A DNA stretch of 12,269 bases from an uncultured Prevotella sp. (GCA_900319895.1 ONQK01000068.1:1-12269); one strand, 5' to 3'; positions 1 through 7,821 are shown, counted from the first letter of the stretch. Translations and numbers: made by a program. Notes: generated from the letters alone by a model not told the origin.

Positions 1-50
1 CCATGGCCAAGGAACAGCCGCCGGATTTCAGCCATTGTGGCAAAAAAGAA

Positions 51-81
51 TTTGGTATTTCGGATAAAATGCTTACTTTTG
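51..81 (+). promoter_or_regulatory. Bacteroidetes-type promoter of the yigZ-like gene
   Basis: TTTG at 51-54 is followed by exactly 19 bp and then TACTTTTG at 74-81. This matches the Bacteroidetes sigma-ABfr pattern (TTTG, about 19 bp, TAnnTTTG). Transcription should begin near 87-90. That places the ATGs at 108 and 114 about 20-25 nt into the message and makes the reading frame upstream of them non-coding. The assignment rests on motif match only. Confidence 0.7.
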
Positions 82-107
82 CATCCATACACATGATAAG
101 GTCTGAA

Positions 108-701
108 ATGACGATGATTGACGAATATAAAACCATTGACGAGCATGTAGGCGAAGGCTATTACACCGAGAAGCGCAGCAAGTTTCTCGCCTTTGCCCAC
201 CATGTCAGGGACGCAGAGGAAGTCAGACAGCTGCTTGACGGCTATCGCAAGAAGTATTACGATGCCCGCCACGTCTGTTACGCCTACATGCTTGGTGCCG
301 GTCGCGCGGAATTCCGCGCCAACGACGACGGGGAGCCTTCAAGCACTGCCGGCAAGCCGATTCTGGGTCAAATCAACTCAAGGGAATTGACGGATGTTCT
401 GGTGGTGGTGGTGCGGTATTATGGCGGTGTAAACCTGGGTACGGGCGGGTTGATTTCAGCCTATCGCGAGGCAGCGGCCTCCGCTCTCGACGATGCCAGG
501 GTGATTCTCCGGCAAGTGGAGGAGGTGGTCAGCTATTCTTTTGTCTATCCGCTGATGAACGATGTGATGCGCATTGTCAAGGAAATGGATGCGCGCATTG
601 TTTCGCAGACCTATGACAACACTTGTGAGATACGTCTTGCCATTCGCCTTTCCGATGCGGAAAAACTTCGTCTTCGTCTGGAAAAGTTGTCGTTTGAATG
701 A
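108..701 (+). CDS. yigZ: YigZ/IMPACT family protein
   Basis: Member of the YigZ/IMPACT family (N-terminal UPF0029 domain, C-terminal DUF1949), typically about 200 residues, with a ribosomal protein S5 domain 2-like fold. The bacterial function is not settled; eukaryotic IMPACT acts on translation control. Family signatures are visible: TEKRSKF near the N-terminus, DARHVCYAY, then DDGEPSSTAGKP, then VVVRYYGG and LGTGGLISAY. The C-terminal 70 or so residues fit DUF1949. The frame is open back to position 3, but the upstream part holds the promoter at 51-81, so the start is the ATG at 108 (197 aa) or at 114 (195 aa); family members begin shortly before the KRSKF motif. It ends 148 bp before lpxD, which has its own promoter, so it appears to be a separate unit. 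Confidence 0.9.
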   Translation: MTMIDEYKTIDEHVGEGYYTEKRSKFLAFAHHVRDAEEVRQLLDGYRKKYYDARHVCYAYMLGAGRAEFRANDDGEPSSTAGKPILGQINSRELTDVLVVVVRYYGGVNLGTGGLISAYREAAASALDDARVILRQVEEVVSYSFVYPLMNDVMRIVKEMDARIVSQTYDNTCEIRLAIRLSDAEKLRLRLEKLSFE

Positions 702-772
702 AATGTAGGCGTAAACTGGAGTTGAAAAATGGTCGGTGAGGGCTACATTTAATAAATATTATAGAATTTTCG

Positions 773-803
773 TTTAGTTTTCTGATAAAAATCAGTATCT
801 TTG
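773..803 (+). promoter_or_regulatory. Promoter of the lpxD-lpxC/fabZ-lpxA-miaA block
   Basis: TATCTTTG at 796-803 is a full match to the TAnnTTTG -7 box. TTTA at 773-776, 19 bp upstream, is a three-of-four match to the -33 box. The start of transcription should fall near 810, leaving a leader of about 40 nt before lpxD. The surrounding 720-800 region is AT-rich. No other -7 match was noticed between lpxD and miaA, so this may serve the whole four-gene block. Confidence 0.7.
782..795. repeat. Perfect palindrome inside the lpxD promoter
   Basis: CTGAT-AAAA-ATCAG is a perfect 5-bp inverted repeat with a 4-nt centre. It fills most of the spacer between the -33 and -7 boxes and abuts the -7 box. 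Its position suits an operator for a dimeric regulator, but it is short enough to arise by chance in AT-rich DNA. Confidence 0.4.
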
Positions 804-849
804 CACGGCGAAACTGCACATACTTATTATTAGGCTTTAACGTGAGGCA

Positions 850-1905
850 ATGATGAAATTTACAGCAAAACAGATATCCGATTTTTTGCAAGGTCGTGTT
901 GAGGGAGATGAGACAGTCGAAGTGAACACGTTTGCCAAGATTGAGGAGGGAAAAGAGGGAGCCATTTCTTTTCTTTCCAATCCTAAATATACGCATTACA
1001 TCTACGACACGGCATCCAGCATAGTTTTGGTAGACGAATCATTGACTTTGGAGAAGCAGCCGAAAGCCACTTTGATTCGTGTGAAGAATGCTTATGGGTG
1101 TGTTGCAAAGCTGTTGCAGCTCTATGATTCGATGAAGCCGCGCAAGACGGGCATCGACCCGCAGGCATTTGTGGCCTCTTCGGCGAAGATTGGCAAGGAC
1201 TGCTATGTCGGCGCATTTGCCTACATCGGCGACGACGTGGAGCTAGGCGACGGCTGCCAGGTTTATCCCCATGCCGTCATTTATGATCATGCGAAACTGG
1301 GTAGCCAGTGTCTGGTCTATCCACATGTGAGTATTTATCATGGCTGCATCTTGGGCAGTCGTGTCATTGTCCATTCCGGTGCGGTCATCGGTGCTGACGG
1401 CTTCGGCTTTGTCCCCAATGCAGATGGCTACGACAAGATTCCGCAGATAGGTATTGTGACGATAGAAGATGACGTTGAAATCGGCGCGAACACTTGTATC
1501 GACCGTTCAACCATGGGTAGCACCTATGTTCGTCGCGGCGTGAAGTTGGACAATTTGATACAATTGGCCCATAACGTTGAAGTCGGTGCCAATACCGTGA
1601 TGGCAGCACAGGCAGGCGTGGCGGGCAGCAGCAAGGTGGGCGAGTGGTGCATGTTTGGCGGTCAAGTGGGCGTTGCCGGCCATGTCACGATAGCCGATAA
1701 GACCCAAATCGGTGCGCAGGCGGGCATTGCCCACAGCATTCGGCCGGGCTCTGCGCCGCTGATTGGTTCTCCTGCTTTTGAGGCAAGGGAATATTTCAAG
1801 TCATACGCCGTTTTTCGTAAGTTGCCAGAGCTTTACGCTCAAATCAATGAATTACAGAAACAGCTTGAAGAGTTTAAAAGAGAAGAAAATATAAAAAACA
1901 TATAA
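850..1905 (+). CDS. lpxD: UDP-3-O-(3-hydroxyacyl)glucosamine N-acyltransferase LpxD
   Basis: Third committed enzyme of lipid A synthesis: it transfers a second 3-hydroxyacyl chain from acyl carrier protein to the amine of UDP-3-O-acylglucosamine in the cytoplasm. Length (351 aa) is normal. Residues 1-100 form the uridine-binding N-terminal domain (FTAKQISDFLQG, AISFLSNPKY). Residues 100-310 are left-handed beta-helix hexapeptide repeats (GADGFGF, KIPQIG, CIDRSTMG). His241 in LIQLAHNVEVG aligns with the catalytic His239 of E. coli. Residues 323-346 look like the usual C-terminal helix or coiled coil. Two ATGs stand in tandem at 850 and 853; GAGG at 844-847 is better spaced for 853, which would give the usual MKF-type start (350 aa). 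It is the first gene of the block, with 1 bp between it and lpxC/fabZ. Confidence 0.97.
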   Translation: MMKFTAKQISDFLQGRVEGDETVEVNTFAKIEEGKEGAISFLSNPKYTHYIYDTASSIVLVDESLTLEKQPKATLIRVKNAYGCVAKLLQLYDSMKPRKTGIDPQAFVASSAKIGKDCYVGAFAYIGDDVELGDGCQVYPHAVIYDHAKLGSQCLVYPHVSIYHGCILGSRVIVHSGAVIGADGFGFVPNADGYDKIPQIGIVTIEDDVEIGANTCIDRSTMGSTYVRRGVKLDNLIQLAHNVEVGANTVMAAQAGVAGSSKVGEWCMFGGQVGVAGHVTIADKTQIGAQAGIAHSIRPGSAPLIGSPAFEAREYFKSYAVFRKLPELYAQINELQKQLEEFKREENIKNI

Positions 1906-1906
1906 C

Positions 1907-3292
1907 ATGTTGAAGCAGAATACACTGAAAGGAAGTTTTTCACTATGTGGGAAAGGGTTGCATACGGGTTTGAGCCTGACGGTCACTTTCAACCCGGCTC
2001 CGGAAAACACAGGTTATAAAATACAACGTATTGATTTAGAGGACCAGCCCATCATTGATGCCGTGGCGGAAAAAGTGGTTGACACCCAGCGCGGAACGGT
2101 ATTGGCCAACGGCGACGTGCGCGTGTCAACGGTGGAACACGGCTTGGCAGCGCTATATGCACTTGGAGTCGACAACTGCCTGATACAGGTTAACGGCCCC
2201 GAATTCCCCATTCTAGACGGCTCGGCAGCCATGTATGTGGATAAGATCAAGAAGGTTGGCATCGAGGAGCAAAACGCCCCCAAAGACTGGTATATCATCC
2301 ATAAGAAAATCGAGGTGAAAGACGAAGAAACGGGCTCTTGCATCACCATTCTGCCCGATGAAGAGTTTAGCTTGACAACCATGTGCTCGTTTGAGTCGAA
2401 ATTCATCAACAGCCAGTTCGCCACCCTGGAACGCATTGAGGACTTCGCCGATGAGATTGCCCCGGCGCGCACCTTTGTCTTTGTCCGCGACATTGAGCCG
2501 CTGTTGCAAGCCAACTTGATCAAAGGTGGCGATTTGGACAACGCCATCGTCATTTATGAGCGGCAGACCACGCAGGAGAAGCTGGACAAGTTGGCCGACA
2601 TGCTTGGCGTGGTGCACAAAGATGCCAACGAGTTAGGCTACATACAGCACAAGCCGCTGGTTTGGGAGAACGAATGCACACGCCATAAGCTATTGGACAT
2701 CATCGGCGACATGGCGCTCATCGGCCGTCCGATAAAAGGACGTATCATTGCAACGCGGCCAGGACACGCCATCAATAACAAGTTCGCCCGCCAAATGCGG
2801 AAAATCATTCGCAAGAACGAGGTTCAAGCGCCCATCTACGACCCCAACGAGGAACCTGTAATGGACGTGAACCGCATCCGTGAACTGCTGCCCCACCGTT
2901 ATCCGATGCAACTGGTTGACAAAATCATCAGCGTTGGCGCCACCCACATTGTCGGCATTAAAAACGTGACGAGCAACGAAGACTTCTTCAACGGTCATTT
3001 CCCGGAAGAGCCCGTCATGCCAGGCGTGTTGCAGATTGAAGCGATGGCGCAGTGCGGCGGGCTGTTTATTTTGAACACCGTCGAGGAACCCGAGCGATGG
3101 TCTACCTACTTCATGAAAATCAATGACGTGAAATTCCGTCAGAAAGTAGTGCCCGGCGACACCTTGATCTTCAAGGTTGAGCTGCTAGCTCCCTTGCGCC
3201 ATGGCATCAGCTCGATGAAGGGCTATGTCTTTGTCGGCGACCACATCGTCTCAGAAGCGACCTTCACCGCCCAAATCGTTAAAAACAAGTAA
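1907..3292 (+). CDS. lpxC/fabZ: Bifunctional UDP-3-O-acyl-N-acetylglucosamine deacetylase / 3-hydroxyacyl-ACP dehydratase (LpxC-FabZ fusion)
   Basis: One 461-aa polypeptide carries two enzymes. Residues 1-305 are LpxC, the zinc deacetylase that commits UDP-3-O-acyl-GlcNAc to lipid A. Zinc ligands are His78 (in STVEHG), His260 and Asp264 (in RHKLLD); the catalytic pair is Glu77 and His287, matching E. coli E78, H79, H238, D242 and H265. Residues 318-461 are FabZ, the hot-dog-fold dehydratase of fatty-acid elongation, with the active-site pair His364 (in GHFPEEPVMPG) and Glu378 (in LQIEAMAQ). The linker (about 303-320) is short and charged. Between AIVIY and the RHKLLD motif the LpxC half is about two dozen residues longer than my recollection of E. 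coli LpxC. The fusion is well known in Bacteroidetes. It starts 1 bp after lpxD with an A-rich leader and no clear Shine-Dalgarno. Confidence 0.97.
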   Translation: MLKQNTLKGSFSLCGKGLHTGLSLTVTFNPAPENTGYKIQRIDLEDQPIIDAVAEKVVDTQRGTVLANGDVRVSTVEHGLAALYALGVDNCLIQVNGPEFPILDGSAAMYVDKIKKVGIEEQNAPKDWYIIHKKIEVKDEETGSCITILPDEEFSLTTMCSFESKFINSQFATLERIEDFADEIAPARTFVFVRDIEPLLQANLIKGGDLDNAIVIYERQTTQEKLDKLADMLGVVHKDANELGYIQHKPLVWENECTRHKLLDIIGDMALIGRPIKGRIIATRPGHAINNKFARQMRKIIRKNEVQAPIYDPNEEPVMDVNRIRELLPHRYPMQLVDKIISVGATHIVGIKNVTSNEDFFNGHFPEEPVMPGVLQIEAMAQCGGLFILNTVEEPERWSTYFMKINDVKFRQKVVPGDTLIFKVELLAPLRHGISSMKGYVFVGDHIVSEATFTAQIVKNK

Positions 3293-3330
3293 GAGAACGA
3301 ACATCGCAAATTAATCCGTCATTTATATTT

Positions 3331-4104
3331 ATGAATCAAATCAGTCCGCTGTCTTTCGTGCACCCGGAAGCGAAACTTGGAGAAAATAATGTGATTGGCC
3401 CTTTCTGTTTCATCGACAGAAACACGGTTATTGGCGACAACAATCATTTCCAGAACAATGTTACCATCAATTATGGTGCGCGCATTGGCAACGGGAATGA
3501 GATTTTGGCGGGCGCAAGCATCTCCACCAAGCCGCAAGACCTGAAATTCAGGGGCGAGGACACGATTTGTGAAATCGGTGACAACAATTCTATCCGAGAA
3601 AACGTCACCATCTCCCGTGGAACGGCTGCCAAAGGCACAACAGTTGTGGGCAACAACAACTTGTTGATGGAAAACGTGCATGTCGCCCATGACTGCATCG
3701 TCGGAAGCGGCTGTGTCATCGGCAATTCGACAAAGTTCGCCGGCGAGGTCACCGTCGACGACTTTGCCATCATCAGTGCCGCCGTCCTGGTGCACCAGTT
3801 CTGCCGCATCGGCAGCTATGTCATGATTCAGGGCGGCTCCCGCTTTTCGATGGATGTCCCGCCGTTCATTATTGCAGGAAAAGAGCCCATTCGCTATGCC
3901 GGAATAAACCTGGTCGGGCTGCGCCGTCGCGGATTCACCAATGAAACTATTGAACAGGTGCATGAGGCATACCGCATCATCTATCAAGGCAAGTACACCC
4001 GGGCGGAGGCCATCCAACAAATCAGGGAAAAACTTCCGCTGACCCCGGAAATCCAGTATATCATGGACTTTGTTGAAGCTTCCCAGCGCGGTATTATCAA
4101 ATAA
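3331..4104 (+). CDS. lpxA: UDP-N-acetylglucosamine acyltransferase LpxA
   Basis: First enzyme of lipid A synthesis: it adds a 3-hydroxyacyl chain from ACP to the 3-OH of UDP-GlcNAc. The 257-aa length is normal. Residues 1-185 are left-handed beta-helix hexapeptide repeats and residues 190-257 are the C-terminal helical domain (GLRRRGF near the junction). Catalytic His120 lies in HVAHDCIVG and aligns with E. coli His125; His155 in VHQFC aligns with His160. Gly168 aligns with E. coli Gly173, the acyl-length ruler, which favours long hydroxyacyl chains. Glu139 (in AGEV) stands where E. coli has His144. The gene starts 38 bp after lpxC/fabZ with no promoter-like motif in the gap. Confidence 0.96.
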   Translation: MNQISPLSFVHPEAKLGENNVIGPFCFIDRNTVIGDNNHFQNNVTINYGARIGNGNEILAGASISTKPQDLKFRGEDTICEIGDNNSIRENVTISRGTAAKGTTVVGNNNLLMENVHVAHDCIVGSGCVIGNSTKFAGEVTVDDFAIISAAVLVHQFCRIGSYVMIQGGSRFSMDVPPFIIAGKEPIRYAGINLVGLRRRGFTNETIEQVHEAYRIIYQGKYTRAEAIQQIREKLPLTPEIQYIMDFVEASQRGIIK

Positions 4105-4123
4105 TTTTGACGGAACAAGCCCT

Positions 4124-5041
4124 TTGAAGACGTTAATCGTTATATTAGGCCCTACAGGAGTCGGAAAGACGGAGCTTTGCCTGCGTATTGCCGACTTTTT
4201 TCATATTCCCGTCATCAATGCGGACTCCCGACAGATTTTTGCGGAAATTCCCATCGGCACTGCCGCTCCGACCCGGGAGCAACTGGGACGTGTGAGGCAT
4301 TGTTTTGTGGGAAGTCACCATTTGACCGACTATTACAGCGCTTCTGTTTATGAACAAGAGGTCTTGAAGCTGTTGGAGACCGACGCCGACTTTTTCACAA
4401 ACCATGACGTGGCATTGATGTCTGGCGGCTCGATGATGTACATAGATGCCGTCTGCAACGGGATAGACGACATTCCAACAGTTGATGGCCCGACGAGGGC
4501 GTGGATGAAGGAGCGTTTGGCAGAAGAAGGTTTGCCGGCGTTGCTGCGTGAGCTGAAGTTGCTTGACCCGGAACATTGGGAGACGGTCGACCATAAAAAC
4601 CCGCGGCGGGTGGTGCATGCACTGGAAATTTGCCACATGACAGGCAAGACCTATACGTCTTTTCGCAAAAATACGATAAAGAAGCGCCCTTTCAACATCT
4701 TGAAGATTGGCTTGAACCGTCCTCGCGAGGAGTTGTATGAACGCATCAACCAGCGAGTGGATCAAATGTTGGCAGACGGCTGGTTGGAGGAGGCCCAAAA
4801 GGTCTATCCCTTGAAGGGCTTGAACTCATTGAACACTGTCGGCTACAAGGAGCTGTTCGAGTATTTTGACGGACAGGTCTCCTTGGATGAAGCCGTGGAG
4901 AAAATCAAAGGCTCGACCCGTCGTTATGCCCGAAAACAGCTTACTTGGTACAAACGCGATGCCGCCGTCCGCTGGTTTGACCCTCGTGAGGAAGATGAAA
5001 TCCTGTCTTATGTCAATGCTTCGTTGCCGCCAAATGAGTGA
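4124..5041 (+). CDS. miaA: tRNA dimethylallyltransferase MiaA
   Basis: Transfers a dimethylallyl group to N6 of A37 in tRNAs that read codons starting with U. Family motifs are present: the P-loop ILGPTGVGKTE near the N-terminus, the substrate motif NADSRQ, GTAAPT, SGGSMMYIDAV (in place of the usual GGTGLY-like stretch), NPRRVVHALEI, LNTVGYKEL, and RRYARKQLTWYKRD near the end. No ATG or GTG was found in this frame before the P-loop. TTG at 4124 gives MKTLIVILGPTG, the usual start for the family, and a 305-aa protein; another TTG at 4070 would overlap lpxA by 35 bp and add 18 residues. At 4124 the gap after lpxA is 19 bp, so it is probably co-transcribed with the lipid A genes. Confidence 0.94.
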   Translation: MKTLIVILGPTGVGKTELCLRIADFFHIPVINADSRQIFAEIPIGTAAPTREQLGRVRHCFVGSHHLTDYYSASVYEQEVLKLLETDADFFTNHDVALMSGGSMMYIDAVCNGIDDIPTVDGPTRAWMKERLAEEGLPALLRELKLLDPEHWETVDHKNPRRVVHALEICHMTGKTYTSFRKNTIKKRPFNILKIGLNRPREELYERINQRVDQMLADGWLEEAQKVYPLKGLNSLNTVGYKELFEYFDGQVSLDEAVEKIKGSTRRYARKQLTWYKRDAAVRWFDPREEDEILSYVNASLPPNE

Positions 5042-5084
5042 ATTCATGTATGTGAAGCATTTTTTTGAAGAAAATTCCAATGGT

Positions 5085-5108
5085 GGATGACAAAAAGGAT
5101 GACAAAAA
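5085..5108. repeat. 12-bp perfect tandem duplication
   Basis: GGATGACAAAAA occurs twice in direct succession at 5085-5096 and 5097-5108, in the gap between miaA and the penicillin-binding protein gene. It ends 23 bp before the -7 box of the next gene, so it sits where the -33 region would be expected. Confidence 0.8.
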
Positions 5109-5131
5109 AACGGACTTGCAAATAATTTTAT

Positions 5132-5139
5132 TACATTTG
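5132..5139 (+). promoter_or_regulatory. -7 box of the penicillin-binding protein gene
   Basis: TACATTTG at 5132-5139 matches TAnnTTTG. Transcription would start near 5146, about 19 nt before the ATG at 5165. No TTTG is found at the expected 19-bp spacing; the nearest TTG is at 5116-5118, 13 bp upstream, so the -33 element is weak or absent. Confidence 0.55.
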
Positions 5140-5164
5140 TGCCGTTTTAATATTAAAAACAGAC

Positions 5165-7699
5165 ATGAAACGAAATACATCGCAACCTTCTCGCAATAAG
5201 AGAAAGAACATTTTCCCACGCTTTTTCCAATGGTACAAAGGATTGTTCGCCCCTCGCCGCTCCTGGCTGGCCAAGACGGCGGCCGCCATGGCAACCTTGT
5301 TGTGCCTGCTGGTCATGTATCTCGGCATGGTAGACATCAATTTCCTGTGGCTCTTCGGCAAGTCGCCAGGGTATTTTTCCGGCCTGTCGCCGCAAATCAG
5401 CCAAGCATCTGAGATTTACAGCGCAGACGGTAAAATGATTGGAAAGTACTTTAACGAGAATCGTACACCAGTCAAGTTTGAAGATGTCAGTGAAAATTTC
5501 TGGAAAGCCTTGATCGACACCGAGGACGAGCGATTCTACCGTCATCTGGGGATAGACCCCATCAGCATATTCGGGGCGGTGAAAGATGCTGTCTTGAACA
5601 ACGATGCGCGCGGTGCCTCGACCATCACGCAGCAGTTGGCGAAAAACATGTTTCGCATGCGCACCAAGTATTCAACGGGAGTCCTGGGCAAGATTCCTGG
5701 AGTTAAAATGTTGATTGTCAAGACTAAAGAGTGGATTATCGCCACAAAGCTTGAAACGAAATTCTCCAAGCAGCAGATTCTTGAGATGTATGCCAACACG
5801 GTAGACTTTGGCTCCAATGCCTATGGTATTAAAACAGCGTGCAAAACCTATTTCAACACCACGCCCGACAAGCTGACGGTCGAACAGGCGGCGGTGCTGG
5901 TGGGCATGTTGAAAGCAACGACTTACTACAACCCGATTTCAAATCCGGACAACAGCCTTAAACGCCGGAATGTGGTGATGATGAACATGGTGAAACACGG
6001 CGACATGACGAAAAGTCAATACGATACGCTTAGCGTCAAGCCCATCCGGCTGCAATTCAGTGTGGAGACAAATTATGATGGGCAGGCAAAATATTTCAGA
6101 GAGGCAGTTGCCGACTATTTGAAGGACTGGTGCACCGAGAATGGCTACGACTTGTATAATTCCGGCTTGAAAATCTATACCACCATTGATACCCGGATGC
6201 AGAAATATGCTGAAAATGCTGCGATAAAGCAAATGCGGCAGGTGCAGCGCAATTTCAACAGCCATTGGGGGAAGCAAGAGCCCTGGCAAGACGAGCAGCA
6301 TCGCGTGATTCCCGGATTCATTGAGGGCATCGCCAAGCGGCAGCCGTTTTACAAGGCTTTGCAGGCAAAATTCCCCAATGCCCCAGATTCCATCGACTAT
6401 TACTTGAATAAGCCACATGCGGTGAAACTGTTTGATTATGAAAAGGGAGAGATAGAAAAAGAAATGAGCAGCTTGGACTCCATCCGCTACATGGTTCGGT
6501 TCATGCATTGTGGATTTGTGGCAATGGAGCCTCAGACAGGGCATGTAAAGGCGTGGGTCGGAGACATTGACTTCAATTCCTGGAAGTACGACAAGGTCAA
6601 AGCCATGCGTCAGCCCGGCTCGACGTTTAAGCTCTTTGTCTACACCGAGGCGATGAACCAGGGCTTGACACCGTGCGACAAGCGCCGTGACGAGTACATA
6701 AGCATGGAGGTGTACGATAAATTCAAGAAAGAGATGGTGCAATGGCGTCCTTCAAATGCCAATGGCTATTTCACGGGCGACTCGATACCGTTGAAAGGCG
6801 CTTTTGCCCGAAGCATCAATTCGATTGCAGTGAGGCTGGGACAGGAGATGGGCATTAAAAACATCATCAACACAGCACAGGCGATGGGTGTGAGAAGCCC
6901 GCTCGACAATGCACCGTCGCTGGCACTGGGATCTTCTGACATGACTTTGTTGGAGGTAGTGAATGCTTACAGCGTGATTGCAAACGATGGCATGGCGCAC
7001 GAGCCAGTGTTGGTGACCAGGATTTTAGATCATACGGGAAAGGAAATATATGTGGCGCCGCGCGAGCAGACGCAAGCCATACCTTATAAGTCGGCTTTTC
7101 TGATGCAGCACATGCTTATGGCAGGCATGCGCGAGCCAGGCGGCACCTCGCAGTCGCTCTGGGGCTATGTGGGTAGTTTCTCCGATTCGGAATTTGGCGG
7201 CAAGACCGGTACTTCAAACAATCACTCCGACGCGTGGTTTGTTGCCGTTGCACCAAACATTGTCTGCGGTGCATGGGTCGGTGGGGAATACCGCAGCATC
7301 CACTTCAGGACAGGCGCATTGGGGCAGGGCAGCCGCACGGCACTTCCCATCTGTGGCTATTTCTTGCAGTCGCTCCTCTCGGATGCCGCCTTCAAGCATT
7401 ATCGCGGGAAATTTGCCAAGAGTAAAGACGAGAGTATCACTTATGGCATGTACAATTGCCCGAGTTATTATGAGCGAAAGCCCATAGACTTGGACAGCAT
7501 CCCTGCCTTTGACCTGGATAATTTCTTGTTTGATGAAAACGGCGAGCCTGTCGACCATTCTGTCTTGGAGAAAGACGAACATCTTGCTCAGCCGCCCGGG
7601 ACGGAAAATTCGGGGCCGCCGGCAAATCCGGCTCAAGGCAAGAGGAAAAATTCTCCCAATGTGCCTCATGAACAGCCCATTATCTTGGACGAGCTGTAG
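5165..7699 (+). CDS. Class A penicillin-binding protein (PBP1A-type transglycosylase/transpeptidase)
   Basis: Bifunctional peptidoglycan synthase that polymerises lipid II glycan and cross-links peptides on the periplasmic face. The 844-aa protein has a basic N-terminus (1-36) and one membrane segment at about 37-58. The GT51 glycosyltransferase domain covers about 80-260: TEDERFYRHLG with catalytic Glu120, GASTITQQLAKN at 150-161, and KEW...LETKFSKQQILEMYAN at 188-211. The transpeptidase domain covers about 445-740: Ser486-T-F-Lys489 (nucleophile motif), Ser550-I-N552, and Lys680-T-G-T. Residues about 355-445 are a long linker between the two. The C-terminal 60-70 residues are polar, rich in Pro, Asp and Glu, and probably disordered. 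It has its own promoter-like sequence and is convergent with the DUF2461 gene. It corresponds to ponA/mrcA of other bacteria, but no symbol is assigned because paralogues cannot be told apart here. Confidence 0.96.
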   Translation: MKRNTSQPSRNKRKNIFPRFFQWYKGLFAPRRSWLAKTAAAMATLLCLLVMYLGMVDINFLWLFGKSPGYFSGLSPQISQASEIYSADGKMIGKYFNENRTPVKFEDVSENFWKALIDTEDERFYRHLGIDPISIFGAVKDAVLNNDARGASTITQQLAKNMFRMRTKYSTGVLGKIPGVKMLIVKTKEWIIATKLETKFSKQQILEMYANTVDFGSNAYGIKTACKTYFNTTPDKLTVEQAAVLVGMLKATTYYNPISNPDNSLKRRNVVMMNMVKHGDMTKSQYDTLSVKPIRLQFSVETNYDGQAKYFREAVADYLKDWCTENGYDLYNSGLKIYTTIDTRMQKYAENAAIKQMRQVQRNFNSHWGKQEPWQDEQHRVIPGFIEGIAKRQPFYKALQAKFPNAPDSIDYYLNKPHAVKLFDYEKGEIEKEMSSLDSIRYMVRFMHCGFVAMEPQTGHVKAWVGDIDFNSWKYDKVKAMRQPGSTFKLFVYTEAMNQGLTPCDKRRDEYISMEVYDKFKKEMVQWRPSNANGYFTGDSIPLKGAFARSINSIAVRLGQEMGIKNIINTAQAMGVRSPLDNAPSLALGSSDMTLLEVVNAYSVIANDGMAHEPVLVTRILDHTGKEIYVAPREQTQAIPYKSAFLMQHMLMAGMREPGGTSQSLWGYVGSFSDSEFGGKTGTSNNHSDAWFVAVAPNIVCGAWVGGEYRSIHFRTGALGQGSRTALPICGYFLQSLLSDAAFKHYRGKFAKSKDESITYGMYNCPSYYERKPIDLDSIPAFDLDNFLFDENGEPVDHSVLEKDEHLAQPPGTENSGPPANPAQGKRKNSPNVPHEQPIILDEL

Positions 7700-7735
7700 T
7701 TTCTAGAGGGGAGACGGAGCTTTTCTAGCAAGCCG

Positions 7736-7767
7736 AAGCTTTGGAAGTTAAGCAAAAAGCTTTGGAA
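7736..7767. repeat. Direct repeat pair in the PBP/DUF2461 intergenic gap
   Basis: AAGCTTTGGAA occurs at 7736-7746 and 7757-7767, a 21-bp spacing. Because the core contains AAGCTT, the pair can also fold: AAGCTTT at 7736-7742 pairs with AAAGCTT at 7756-7762 around a 13-nt loop. The 7700-7835 gap between these convergent genes shows no strong GC-rich terminator with a T-run, so this weak hairpin is the best structure there. Confidence 0.5.
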
Positions 7768-7821
7768 ATAGGCAGAATGATGGAATCCTTGATTTACGGA
7801 GACTGTTTGTGGCGATTTACG

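Noticed and set aside
1..35. Possible divergent minus-strand gene start reading MAEIRRLFLGHG
   Set aside because: Only 12 codons are inside the window and no minus-strand TAnnTTTG box lies upstream. It could be the start of a divergent gene but cannot be supported from this sequence.
3..107. Upstream extension of the YigZ-like reading frame to position 3
   Set aside because: This stretch contains the -33 and -7 boxes at 51-81 with perfect spacing, and family members begin near the ATG at 108 or 114. The extra 35 residues show no family similarity.
355..445. Insertion within the PBP, first suspected as a foreign domain (residues about 355-445, roughly bases 6227-6499)
   Set aside because: The frame is continuous, composition matches the rest of the gene, and class A PBPs of Bacteroidetes commonly have a long linker between the two catalytic domains. 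The coordinates in this entry are residue numbers.
2014..2553. Long minus-strand frame opposite lpxC (and similar ones opposite lpxA, miaA and the PBP gene)
   Set aside because: These are antisense shadows of strongly conserved genes. Their translations show no recognisable domain and they have no promoter or neighbours.
5046..5090. Short plus frame (14 codons from ATG at 5046) after miaA
   Set aside because: It is very short, has no recognisable features, and overlaps the tandem repeat region upstream of the PBP promoter.
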